Source of the DNA: IDS-8 sp040902105
GTDB lineage: Bacteria; Pseudomonadota; Gammaproteobacteria; Steroidobacterales; Woeseiaceae
Length of the DNA stretch: 64,000 nt
Direction of reading: 5' to 3'
Assembly (NCBI GenBank): GCA_040902105.1
Contig: JBBDXW010000001.1
Coordinates: forward strand, 62,001 to 126,000
Under the pieces are notes generated by a model. It worked only from the letters and a program-made list of their open reading frames with translations. It searched no databases and was not told the origin of the DNA. The stretch's first letter is position 1. Each line of letters opens with the position of its first letter. Below are positions 17,811-26,704 of this stretch, piece by piece. Made by a program: the position numbers and the translations under genes.

Positions 17811-18566
17811 ATGTCTGACACATTGCGCCTGTACGCCCTCAAGGGAGCCGTGACCGGCGCGGCGGACGGCATCGGCGAAGCGATCGCGAGAACCTTCGCG
17901 AAGCACGGCGCAGACGTACTGGCGGTGGATTCGTCGCAAAGCCGCGTTGAGTCGGCGTTCGGCCGCGTGCGCGGCATCAAGGTGCTCGCCATGGACGAGG
18001 ACCTGCAGACGATGTCCGCTACGTTTGGCAAAGTGGTTCGTGAACGGCTGGACGGACTCGATATTCTCGTCAACAATTTCCCCGGCCTTGTAGATTCGCC
18101 GTCCGCGAACGGCGAAACCGAAAGTGACCGCCAACTTGAGCCATGGCTGGAACGCATCGCCGCGACCACCAGGGCGGTATTGCCGCTGCTCAAGACAAGC
18201 CCTGCCGGCCGTATCATCAACATCGGCGCGTTGCGCAGTACTTTCGGCAGGAACGGCAGTGAGCACTATGCAGCGTCGGAAAAAGCGCTCGCAGAATTCA
18301 CTGCCTTGCAGGCGGCGGAGTATGGCGCATTCGGTATTACCGCCAACTACATTCAGCCTGGCGCCATCATGACGCCGGCCAGCCGGGTTGTCTTTGACGC
18401 GGACAAATCGTTTCGCGATTTTTGCATCGCGCGCTCCGCCGCAAGACGTCTTGGCGAACCGGTCGACGTCGCGAAGATTGCGCTGTTCCTCGCCTCGGAC
18501 GACTCGGTCTTTGTCAGCGGCACCGGCATCGTCGCCGACGGCGGCGCGTTACCGGGTCCTGACTGA
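17811..18566 (+). CDS. SDR-family protein with altered active site
   Basis: A 251-residue Rossmann-fold protein. The cofactor loop TGAADGIGEAIA is normal, but the catalytic residues of short-chain dehydrogenases are not. After the tyrosine in EHYAASEKAL the expected lysine position (Y+4) is Glu, with the Lys one residue late, and the serine position 13 residues before the tyrosine is Ala (NIGALRST). The NNAG motif reads NNFPG. It may bind NAD(P) without ordinary dehydrogenase activity, or use shifted residues. ATG at 17811 with AGGAGAG upstream. It sits 30 bases after the ligase and 25 before tesB, so co-transcription is likely. Confidence 0.85.
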   Translation: MSDTLRLYALKGAVTGAADGIGEAIARTFAKHGADVLAVDSSQSRVESAFGRVRGIKVLAMDEDLQTMSATFGKVVRERLDGLDILVNNFPGLVDSPSANGETESDRQLEPWLERIAATTRAVLPLLKTSPAGRIINIGALRSTFGRNGSEHYAASEKALAEFTALQAAEYGAFGITANYIQPGAIMTPASRVVFDADKSFRDFCIARSAARRLGEPVDVAKIALFLASDDSVFVSGTGIVADGGALPGPD

Positions 18567-18591
18567 TTCAATCGAAGGATTTACCGCCGCG

Positions 18592-19494
18592 ATGAGTCCG
18601 GTTCTCGACGATCTGCTGCAACTGCTGCGCCTCGAGCGTATTGAGGACAATATTTTTCGCGGCGAGAGCCGTGACATCGGCAGCGCACAGGTATTCGGCG
18701 GGCAAGTGCTCGGCCAGGCGCTTTCCGCCGCACATCACACCGTGGACGCCCGCATTGCACATTCGCTGCACGCGTACTTTCTGCGACGCGGCGACGTCAA
18801 GGCGCCGATCATCTATGAAGTCGATCGAGCTCGCGACGGTGGAAGTTTCTCCGTACGCCGTGTGGTCGCCATTCAGCACGGGCGCCCGATATTCAACCTC
18901 GCCGCGTCCTTTCAGGAGCCCGAGAGAGGCCTGGAGCATCAGACGCCGATGCCGGAGGTCAAGGGTCCGGATGGCCTGCCCGACGTCACCGATGTCGCTT
19001 CGGAAATCCTGCAGCGCCTGCCCGAGAAAATGCGGCGTTACCTGATCACCGGGCGGCCGTTCGAGTTTCGGCCGGTTCGCCCGGTGAACTTCACCAAAGT
19101 CGAGAAGCTGCCGCCGGTCAAGCACATATGGATTCGCACGGTCGGCCGATTGCCTGACGACAACAGCCTGCACCAGAACCTCCTGGCCTATGTATCGGAC
19201 TACGAACTGCTCGGCACGAGTACGCTGCCGCATGGACTGTCATTCGGCGACAGCAGCGTGCAGATGGCAAGCCTGGACCACGCGCTCTGGTTTCATCGCC
19301 GCTTTCGCATCGATGACTGGCTCCTGTATTCCATGGACAGCCCGAATGCCTCGGGCGCGAGGGGACTCGCGCGGGGTCAGTTCTTTACGCGCGATGGCAC
19401 ACTCGTTGCGTCCGCCGCCCAGGAAGGGCTCGTCCGCATCGTCGAGGAAGGACGCCAGAAGCCCCGTCCGTCCGATCCGCGGCTGCAGGCGTAG
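18592..19494 (+). CDS. tesB: Acyl-CoA thioesterase II
   Basis: Hydrolyses acyl-CoA to free acid and CoA. The 300-residue double hot-dog protein shows FGGQVLGQALSAA, LHAYFLRRGD, the catalytic aspartate in ASLDHALWFH, and the late Thr/Gln segment FTRDGTLVASAAQEGLVR. I start at the ATG at 18592, after AAGGA at somewhat long spacing; the frame is open further back, inside the SDR gene, but that part is not family-like. It sits in the same group as an acyl-CoA ligase, with opposing activity. A family A repeat follows. Confidence 0.93.
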   Translation: MSPVLDDLLQLLRLERIEDNIFRGESRDIGSAQVFGGQVLGQALSAAHHTVDARIAHSLHAYFLRRGDVKAPIIYEVDRARDGGSFSVRRVVAIQHGRPIFNLAASFQEPERGLEHQTPMPEVKGPDGLPDVTDVASEILQRLPEKMRRYLITGRPFEFRPVRPVNFTKVEKLPPVKHIWIRTVGRLPDDNSLHQNLLAYVSDYELLGTSTLPHGLSFGDSSVQMASLDHALWFHRRFRIDDWLLYSMDSPNASGARGLARGQFFTRDGTLVASAAQEGLVRIVEEGRQKPRPSDPRLQA

Positions 19495-19525
19495 GGCCGA
19501 GGCGCTTCCGCGTTCCGTCCACGTA

Positions 19526-19708
19526 GCATTATTCACGAACGGCACAGCGCCGAAGCGGAGCCTCGCTTGGGGGGAGGGCTTTTCAGGATCGTCACAAACA
19601 GGGATGTTTGTGCGAAGCCCCCATGGATGGGTTCACGGCGTTCCTGAAAAGCCCTCCCCCCAAGCGAGGCTTCGCCTGCCACTCACCTCGAACGTTCGTG
19701 AATAATGC
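19526..19708. repeat. Palindromic element, family A copy 1
   Basis: A 183-base element. Outer ends GCATTATTCACGAACG (19526) and CGTTCGTGAATAATGC are exact inverses. A second inverted pair inside, beginning GCCTCGCTTGGGGGGAGGGC and running on to TTTTCAGGA, is exact over 29 bases. The centre holds a CACAAACAGGGATGTTTGTG hairpin and a CCATGGATGGGTTCACGG stretch. A stray end, TTGAATAATGC, follows at about 19726. It lies between convergent tesB and gpmA. Related copies are at 37849, 41308, 43672 and a trace at 59080. Confidence 0.9.
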
Positions 19709-19766
19709 GGACGCGCGGCGGCGTTCTTGAATAATGCTGCCGTTCCGGGACTCGGAGACCGCCTGC

Positions 19767-20510
19767 TCAACCGCCCGACGCCTGGCTTGCGACGGCAGCC
19801 GCGGCGGCCTTTACCGCCTCCGCGTCGCCGAGAAACTCCCGGCTGACGGGTTTCAGGGCATCGTCCAGTTCGTACGCCAGTGGAATGCCGGTCGGGATGT
19901 TGAAACCGACGATGTCGTCGTCGGATACCCGGTCCAGCATCTTGACCAGCGCGCGCAGGCTGTTGCCGTGGGCCGCGACCAGCACGTTCTTGCCTGCCTT
20001 GAGCTGCGGCACGATGAGTTCGTTCCAGCACGGCCGGACCCGATCGAGGGTGGTGGCGAGCGATTCAGTGGAGGGCAGGTTAGCGGTGCCGGCATAACGC
20101 TTGTCGTGCCTGGGATGGCGCTCGTCGTTCGGCTCCAGCGGCGGCGGTGCCGTTGCATAACTGCGCCGCCATATGAGGACCTGTTCGTCGCCGTATCTGG
20201 CCGCCGTTTCGGCCTTGTTCAGGCCCTGCAACGCGCCGTAGTGCCGTTCGTTGAGGCGCCAGTCACGAACCACAGGTATCCACATGACATCGAGTTCGTC
20301 CTGCATAAGCCACAGCGTGCGGATTGCGCGCTTTAAAACGGAGGTAAAGGCGATGTCGAATTCGTAGCCCAGCTCGCGCAGGTTGTGGCCCGCAGCGACG
20401 GCTTCCTGACGGCCGAGGTCGGTGAGATCGACATCGGTCCATCCGGTGAAAAGATTCCGTAAGTTCCAGTCGCTCTGGCCATGGCGACACAAGACGAGTT
20501 TTCCTGTCAT
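19767..20510 (-). CDS. gpmA: 2,3-bisphosphoglycerate-dependent phosphoglycerate mutase
   Basis: Interconverts 3- and 2-phosphoglycerate in glycolysis. The phosphohistidine motif is LCRHGQSDWN, followed by LFTGWTDVDLTDLG, the NERHYGALQGLNKAE substrate loop, and the second catalytic histidine in AAHGNSLRAL. Length is 247 residues. I start at the ATG at 20510, where GGAG lies six bases upstream; two earlier in-frame starts are less likely. The C-terminus is alanine-rich. It follows the glutamate dehydrogenase on the same strand by about 50 bases. Confidence 0.95.
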   Translation of the reverse strand: MTGKLVLCRHGQSDWNLRNLFTGWTDVDLTDLGRQEAVAAGHNLRELGYEFDIAFTSVLKRAIRTLWLMQDELDVMWIPVVRDWRLNERHYGALQGLNKAETAARYGDEQVLIWRRSYATAPPPLEPNDERHPRHDKRYAGTANLPSTESLATTLDRVRPCWNELIVPQLKAGKNVLVAAHGNSLRALVKMLDRVSDDDIVGFNIPTGIPLAYELDDALKPVSREFLGDAEAVKAAAAAVASQASGG

Positions 20511-20563
20511 GAGGAACTCCATAACGCAGGTTGAACGATCATTTTGCGTCGGCCGATACCAGG

Positions 20564-23500
20564 TCAATTGGCAATGAGCTTTCTCAGCTCCTGCGCGGCA
20601 ACCGACAAAGTCGCAAATTCGATCTCCTGGCGCAGTTTCATTTCGGCGAGGATCGCATCGAGCTTGCGGATGCCGGTGGCGTTCTTGCGCGTCCAGTTCT
20701 CGAACAAGGTTTCCGGCGCGGCCTTGCCGCGGGTGCGCAACAGGGTGGCAGAAAGCTCCCGCCTTATGCGATAGAATTCATCGCGCAGATTGCTGCGAGC
20801 AAGCGCCTGCCAGCGCCCCTCGACCGCCAGGCCTTCGACTGAACGGTGCAGCGATACGAGGCCGAGCCGGTCACTCAATGCGGAATACATTCTCGCCGTT
20901 TCGACAACATCCCTATTGCAGGCCTTCGCAAGATCGGCAATGTCGAGGCCGCCGCGGGTCAGGAGCAGCGCCGCCATTTTACGTGCCAGCTTCTCGGGCA
21001 CTCCCAGGCGGACGTTCTCGGCAGTGACGAGTCGCTGGCGATCCTTCGACGGGCCGATAACGATGCCGAAGACGCGCGCATAGATCGTAGCCATGCCCGG
21101 CTTCAGCTGTTCGACGGCGGCGACTATGTCGAGGTTCTGGCCGAACCGGTCGATGAGCCAGTAGCAGGCGTGACGCAGGATACGGCTGACTTCGAACATC
21201 ATCGATTGTTGCACGGTCGCCGGGACTGCGTTATCGAGCGCCTCGATAGCGCGCCAGATCTCACTCGCCTGGGTTATTTCACGTGCAACGACGTAAGCCC
21301 TCGCTATGGTTACGTCGTCGGCGCCGGTATCTTGCTGTACGCGTTGCACGAAGGCGGGACCCATGCGGTTGACGATGTTGTTTGCGATGAGCGTGGCGAG
21401 GATTTCGCGGCTCAGGCGATGACCCGGAATGAGATCCTGGTAGCGTCGCCTCAATACCGGCGGAAAATAGCGTTGCGGGTCCGTTGTGAGAAAGTCTTCC
21501 AGTGTCTGGCCGGAATTCGCAAGGCCGTTGTACAAGTCGATTTTCGCGTAACTCAGGATCACCGCGATTTCCGGTCGCGTCAGGCCCTCTTTTCTTTGCC
21601 GGCGCTCCTCGATTTCCGCTTCATCCGGCAGGTATTCGAGATCCCGATCGAGCAGGCCGGTCTTTTCGAGATCGGTGATCAGGCGCGCGGATTCGTCCAG
21701 CCGTTCCCGGGCGCTCACCTCCATCATGCTGATCGACTGCGTTTGCAGATAGTTGCTGCGGAGCACGAACGCAGCGACTTCGTCGGTCATTTCCACCAGC
21801 AGTTTATTTCGACGTGCCCGCGTCAGGCCCTTTTCCTTCTCGGCGGCGCGGAGCAGGATCTTGATATTGACCTCACGATCCGAACTGTCGACACCGGCGG
21901 AGTTATCGATAAAGTCGGCATTGAGTCGACCGCCGCGCTGGCTGTACTCGATGCGGCCGCGCTGCGTCAACCCCAGGTTGCCGCCTTCGCCGACCACCTT
22001 GCAGCGCAGGTCGCTTGCATTCACGCGCACGCTGTCGTTGCTCTTGTCGCCGACGTCGGCGTGACTCTCGGTGCTGGCCTTGATGTACGTGCCGATGCCG
22101 CCGTTCCATAACAGATCGACCGGCATTTTCAGGATGCTGCGGATCAGCTCGAGCGGCTGCATCGTTGCCTTTTCCGTACCGAGGAGGCGGCGCGCTTCCT
22201 TGCTCAGCTTGATTTGCTTGGCCTGTCTCGAATAGACACCGCCACCTTTGGAGATCAATTCGTCTCTGTAATCGGCCCAGCTGGAGCGTGGAAGCTTGAA
22301 AAGACGCTGCCGCTCGGCGAAGCTCGCGTCCATATCCGGGTCCGGGTCGAGAAAAATATGCTGGTGGTTGAAAGCCGCGACCAGTTTTATTTTCGGCGAC
22401 AACAGCATGCCGTTGCCGAAGACGTCACCGCTCATATCTCCGATTCCCGCAACCGTGAACGGGTCTGTCTGTATGTTGACGCCCTGCTCCCGGAAATGCC
22501 GTTTCACCGCTTCCCATGCGCCGCGGGCGGTAATACCCATTTTTTTATGGTCGTAGCCCGCGGAGCCTCCGGAGGCAAACGCGTCGTCCAGCCAGAAACC
22601 ATACTCCGCGGAGATACTGTTCGCGATGTCGGAAAAAGACGCAGTTCCCTTGTCGGCTGCGACGACGAGGTAGGGGTCTTCGCCATCGCGGCGAACGACC
22701 TTCGGTGGCGGAACGACCTTGCCGTCGACGACGTTGTCGGTGAGATCGAGGAGTCCGGAAATGAAGGTCTTGTAACAGGCGATGGCCGCCTGGAATACGA
22801 CTTCCCGGTCGCCGTCGGGCAATCTTTTCGGAACGAAGCCGCCCTTGGCGCCGGTCGGTACGATGACCGTATTCTTGACGATCTGTGCTTTCATGAGACC
22901 GAGCACTTCGGTGCGGAAGTCTTCACGGCGGTCGGACCAGCGAATGCCGCCGCGCGCAATGGCGCCGCCACGCAGATGCACACCCTCGACGTCCGGCGAA
23001 TACACGAAGATCTCGAACTTCGGTTTCGGTAGCGGCACTTCGGGCAGCTTGCCGGGGTCCAGTTTGATGGAAAGGTAGCTTTTTGGCTCACCCTCCGAGT
23101 CAAGTTGAAAGTAATTGGTGCGAAGCGTCGCGCCGACGGCGCCGGCAAACGCGGAAAGAATTCTGTCCTCGTCGAGGCTGCGGGCCCGCGCGACTGCGCG
23201 TTCAATCCCTGCGGCGCGGCTCTTCACATTGTCGTCGCGTTCCTGCCGCCCGAGGCCGGGTCGGAATTGCCACTCGAATTGCTCGACCAGGCTCCTGGCA
23301 AGGCTGGCGTGTAGTACCAGTACGTCTTCCATGTAATTCTGGCTGAAGGGGATGCCGAGTTGCGAAAGGTATTTCGCATAGCAGCGCAACAGTACGGTTT
23401 GGCGCCAGTCCAGGCCGGCAGCCAGGATGAGCCGGTTGAAGCCGTCGTTTTCGACCTTACCGTCCAGCACCTGACGGAACGTATCCTGGAATCGTTCGGC

Positions 23501-25393
23501 CGCAGAATCCATGTCGAGTTCGGCCGTGTCGGGAAACCGCAGTTCGAAATCCTGGATCCAGAATTTGTCACCGTCTTTCAATTCGATGCGATAAGGGCGT
23601 TCGCTGTACACCTCGGTCCCCATGTCCTCGAGAATGGGCATGACGTGCGACAGCAGTAACGGTTCGTCTTTGCGAAAAGTACGAAAATTGAGCTGGTCCG
23701 GCGCGGCGTCGGCCGACTGGTACAGAAACAGATATCGCTCGTGTTCGCCCTTGACCAGGCGGTCCAGTCGTTTTACGTCGAGGCATGCGATGGCGGGAGG
23801 CACATCGCCTTCGTATGCGGGCGGAAAGCTCTCGGAGAACTCCCGATACAACGAGTGTCCTTCGTCCTGGCCGAACCGCTCCGCGAGTTCAAGTCGCAAC
23901 TTGTCACGCCAGGTTACGACTGCGGCCCCGATTTCTTCCTCTATGCGCCGGATGCTGATGTGCGGGCGATCCCCGGTGCTCGTGCGCACGATGATGTGCA
24001 CGCGCGCGAGCGGTGAATCGGTGATCTGGACGCTGGAATCGATCGTTGTGCCTTCGAAGGCCTGCAGCAGGATTTCCTCAACCCTGCGTCGAATGTCCGT
24101 CGTGTACTTTTCGCGCGGAATGTAGACAAGACAGGAAAAGAAGCGGCGGAACGCGTCGCGGCGAACGAAAAATTTGACGCGTCTTCGGTCCTGGAGATTC
24201 AGAATCCCGTTGGTTGTGCGCACGAGATCGCGCACGGAACTTTGAAACAGCTCGTCACGTGGGTAGGAATCCAGTATGTGCAACAGCGCCTTGCCGCGGT
24301 GCCCGGAAGGATCGAGTTGTGAACGTTCGAGCACGCGCTGTACTTTCAATCGCAGCAGCGGAATATTTCGGGGGTTCTCGCTGTACGCGATCGACGTGAA
24401 CAAGCCGATAAAACGCCGTTCTCCGATGGCATTGCCGCTGTCGTCGTAAATTTTGACGCCGACGTAATCAAGGTAGCTGCGCCGATGCACGGTCGAACGC
24501 GAGTTGGCTTTGGTAATAATGAGCCAGTCCTTGCGCCGCGTAAGCCGCTGCAATTCCTTGGTGAACTCCACGTCACGACCGCCGCGTTCTTCGCGGGTCA
24601 AAAGCCCGAGGCCCGTCCCCTTGACGGTTCTCAGATATTGTTTGCCATTCCGCGGCTCGACCCTGTATTCACGATAGCCGAGAAACGTGAAATGTTCGTC
24701 CGCCATCCACTTGAGCAACGCTTTGCTTTCACGGCGCAGTTCTTCGTCAGCGCCCTGCGGGCCGTCGTCTATCGAGGCCCGGGCATCAAGCATCCTTTTG
24801 CGCATTTTGCGCCAGTCACGTACCCCGACACGAACGTCCGCAAGCACCTTGGTGATTTCGTGTTCGAGAAGAACGAGGTGTTGCTGATTCGGTTCTCTGT
24901 CGAGGGCAAAACGTACATAAGACTCGAACTGACCGTCGCTGTCGGAACGGGGCAGGATTTCCTGCAGTCTTCCCTTCGCATCGCGCTTTACCCTGAGGAC
25001 AGGGTGGATGGTCGTGTGGATCGTCAGGTTCTGGCGGTCGATTGCTGCGGACACCGAGTCGACGAGAAACGGCATATTGTCGTTGACCATCTCGATGATC
25101 GTGTGGGAAGAATTGTACCCATGCTCCTTCTCGGACGGATTGAGAATGCGGACCAGTGGCTGCCCCGGCTTACGGCTTGCGGCGAAATCCAGGTGCGACA
25201 TGGCTGCCTGGGCCATGATTTCCGCCGACCGTCCCTGCATGTCTTCCACGGGGACGTTGTCGAAATACTGGCGCAAGAACAGGTTAATACGCTTCCTGTC
25301 GCCGAGCACTTTCGACTTGGCCCCGGACGCGATGATTTCGTCAATCAGGCGTTCGGAAATGTCGCTGGAGCGACGAAGCTGCTTTCGTGGCAC
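20564..25393 (-). CDS. NAD-specific glutamate dehydrogenase, large (about 180 kDa) type
   Basis: Oxidises glutamate to 2-oxoglutarate and ammonia with NAD; this large class is mainly catabolic. The protein has 1609 residues, the normal size. A long N-terminal region with ACT-like folds (for example SSHTIIEMVNDNMPFLVDSV) leads to the catalytic core, seen in ARGGIRWSDRREDFRTEVLG, KNTVIVPTGAKGGFVPKRLP, IGDMSGDVFGNGMLLS and VGEGGNLGLTQRGRIEY. A GTG start at 25393 has GGAG about eight bases upstream. The coding sequence is intact. Gene neighbours do not suggest special regulation. Confidence 0.96.
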   Translation of the reverse strand: MPRKQLRRSSDISERLIDEIIASGAKSKVLGDRKRINLFLRQYFDNVPVEDMQGRSAEIMAQAAMSHLDFAASRKPGQPLVRILNPSEKEHGYNSSHTIIEMVNDNMPFLVDSVSAAIDRQNLTIHTTIHPVLRVKRDAKGRLQEILPRSDSDGQFESYVRFALDREPNQQHLVLLEHEITKVLADVRVGVRDWRKMRKRMLDARASIDDGPQGADEELRRESKALLKWMADEHFTFLGYREYRVEPRNGKQYLRTVKGTGLGLLTREERGGRDVEFTKELQRLTRRKDWLIITKANSRSTVHRRSYLDYVGVKIYDDSGNAIGERRFIGLFTSIAYSENPRNIPLLRLKVQRVLERSQLDPSGHRGKALLHILDSYPRDELFQSSVRDLVRTTNGILNLQDRRRVKFFVRRDAFRRFFSCLVYIPREKYTTDIRRRVEEILLQAFEGTTIDSSVQITDSPLARVHIIVRTSTGDRPHISIRRIEEEIGAAVVTWRDKLRLELAERFGQDEGHSLYREFSESFPPAYEGDVPPAIACLDVKRLDRLVKGEHERYLFLYQSADAAPDQLNFRTFRKDEPLLLSHVMPILEDMGTEVYSERPYRIELKDGDKFWIQDFELRFPDTAELDMDSAAERFQDTFRQVLDGKVENDGFNRLILAAGLDWRQTVLLRCYAKYLSQLGIPFSQNYMEDVLVLHASLARSLVEQFEWQFRPGLGRQERDDNVKSRAAGIERAVARARSLDEDRILSAFAGAVGATLRTNYFQLDSEGEPKSYLSIKLDPGKLPEVPLPKPKFEIFVYSPDVEGVHLRGGAIARGGIRWSDRREDFRTEVLGLMKAQIVKNTVIVPTGAKGGFVPKRLPDGDREVVFQAAIACYKTFISGLLDLTDNVVDGKVVPPPKVVRRDGEDPYLVVAADKGTASFSDIANSISAEYGFWLDDAFASGGSAGYDHKKMGITARGAWEAVKRHFREQGVNIQTDPFTVAGIGDMSGDVFGNGMLLSPKIKLVAAFNHQHIFLDPDPDMDASFAERQRLFKLPRSSWADYRDELISKGGGVYSRQAKQIKLSKEARRLLGTEKATMQPLELIRSILKMPVDLLWNGGIGTYIKASTESHADVGDKSNDSVRVNASDLRCKVVGEGGNLGLTQRGRIEYSQRGGRLNADFIDNSAGVDSSDREVNIKILLRAAEKEKGLTRARRNKLLVEMTDEVAAFVLRSNYLQTQSISMMEVSARERLDESARLITDLEKTGLLDRDLEYLPDEAEIEERRQRKEGLTRPEIAVILSYAKIDLYNGLANSGQTLEDFLTTDPQRYFPPVLRRRYQDLIPGHRLSREILATLIANNIVNRMGPAFVQRVQQDTGADDVTIARAYVVAREITQASEIWRAIEALDNAVPATVQQSMMFEVSRILRHACYWLIDRFGQNLDIVAAVEQLKPGMATIYARVFGIVIGPSKDRQRLVTAENVRLGVPEKLARKMAALLLTRGGLDIADLAKACNRDVVETARMYSALSDRLGLVSLHRSVEGLAVEGRWQALARSNLRDEFYRIRRELSATLLRTRGKAAPETLFENWTRKNATGIRKLDAILAEMKLRQEIEFATLSVAAQELRKLIAN

Positions 25394-25447
25394 TTAAAGA
25401 CTCCGACCGGAGAGGCAGATGCGGAATGAGCGGGACTCTATACCGGT

Positions 25448-26644
25448 TTACTGCGGCTTTTCCAAGTCCTCGATCATGGCGGCCAGGAAACGGGCTGCTT
25501 CGCCACCGGTAACGCAGCGGTGGTCGAAGCTGAGCGACAGTGGAATTCTCCGGTGCACCTCGATGCCGCCCATGACCGCCACCACGTCATGTTGCAATTT
25601 GCCGCTACCGACAATCGCCACGGTCGGCGGGACCATTATCGGCGTCGCATAGCGTCCCGCCAGCATGCCGAAATTGGAAAGGGTGATCGTGTAGTTGACC
25701 ATGTCCGCCGGGGCGACAGTGCGCCTCACAGTGGCTTCCTTGATGTCCGCCACTGCGGCGCGGATTTCGTCAAGGCCGAGGCGCTCGAGATTGCGTATGA
25801 CCGGCACGATGAGTCCGTCGTCCGTATCGACCGCCATCGCGACGTCCACTCGGGATTCGAGTTGGCGGCTCATGCTGTCCGGATCGTAGAAGCCGTTGAG
25901 AGCGGGCTCGGCCACGCAGCCCGCGACTGTCGCCCGCAAGAGTCGCGGCGTGAAGTCGCGCTTGTTGAGCCACTCGTCAATGTCCGCGTCGTCGAAGAGT
26001 GTGCAAAGGGCGATCTCATCGCGCGACCGTGTCATGCTCTGCGCCATTGCCCGGCGCGGGCCCCGGAGCGGTTCGTTCTGACCGGGCAGCGCGGCCTGCG
26101 GTCTGGCCTTCGGCCGTGCAGCCGGCGCCGTCAGTTTCTGAAAACGCTCCAGGTCGGCCGGAGTTACCTGGCCGTTCTTGCCCGAGGGCGTTACTGCAGA
26201 CAGATCGATACCGTGCCTCTTCGCTTCGGCACGCACCGCGGGGGCCGCCTTGACCCTGCCCTGGGCGCGCCGCCGCCGGCCGCCGGCAATGGCCTGTTCC
26301 TGCACCACGTCGTCGCCGCTCATCACGCTGCCCACGACGGAGCCCGCATCGCTGCGCGGCGCTTCGTCGTCCGACTTGTTCGTCTTCGCCGGTTCGTCCG
26401 CCGGCGCCTTTTGATCGCTGAAATCGACCAGTGGCGCTCCGGTCGCAACGATGTCGCCCGCCTTGGCATGCAAACGGGCGATGACGCCCGTGTACGGCGA
26501 TGGAACCTCTACCACCGCCTTTGCGGTCTCGACGGAGACCAAGAGGTCGTCAGTCTTGATCGATTCGCCTTCGGCAACATGCCAGGCGACGATCTCGGCT
26601 TCGGGCAGTCCTTCACCCAGGTCTGGAAGATTGAATGTCGTCAT
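25448..26644 (-). CDS. Dihydrolipoamide acyltransferase (E2) of a 2-oxoacid dehydrogenase
   Basis: The transferase core of a pyruvate or branched-chain 2-oxoacid dehydrogenase complex. The lipoyl domain at the N-terminus has its modified lysine in VETAKAVVEVPSP (about residue 43). An acidic linker follows, then a peripheral subunit-binding domain (KRHGIDLSAVTPSGKNGQVT) and the catalytic domain. The active-site motif reads FDHRCVTGGEAARF, so the usual HxxxDG is HRCVTG; this T-for-D form occurs in some branched-chain-type E2 proteins. 398 residues. Third gene of the E1a-E1b-E2 operon. No E3 gene is nearby. Confidence 0.9.
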   Translation of the reverse strand: MTTFNLPDLGEGLPEAEIVAWHVAEGESIKTDDLLVSVETAKAVVEVPSPYTGVIARLHAKAGDIVATGAPLVDFSDQKAPADEPAKTNKSDDEAPRSDAGSVVGSVMSGDDVVQEQAIAGGRRRRAQGRVKAAPAVRAEAKRHGIDLSAVTPSGKNGQVTPADLERFQKLTAPAARPKARPQAALPGQNEPLRGPRRAMAQSMTRSRDEIALCTLFDDADIDEWLNKRDFTPRLLRATVAGCVAEPALNGFYDPDSMSRQLESRVDVAMAVDTDDGLIVPVIRNLERLGLDEIRAAVADIKEATVRRTVAPADMVNYTITLSNFGMLAGRYATPIMVPPTVAIVGSGKLQHDVVAVMGGIEVHRRIPLSLSFDHRCVTGGEAARFLAAMIEDLEKPQ

Positions 26645-26704
26645 AAGCTATGTCCAGGGACCGCGCCAAGGGCAATACATACTTCCAACCGCTGAAAGTC
26701 CCGT

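Noticed and set aside
19526..19708. Insertion sequence or coding fragment inside the family A repeat
   Set aside because: Short frames through the element have no transposase motifs, and the sequence is a self-pairing palindrome.
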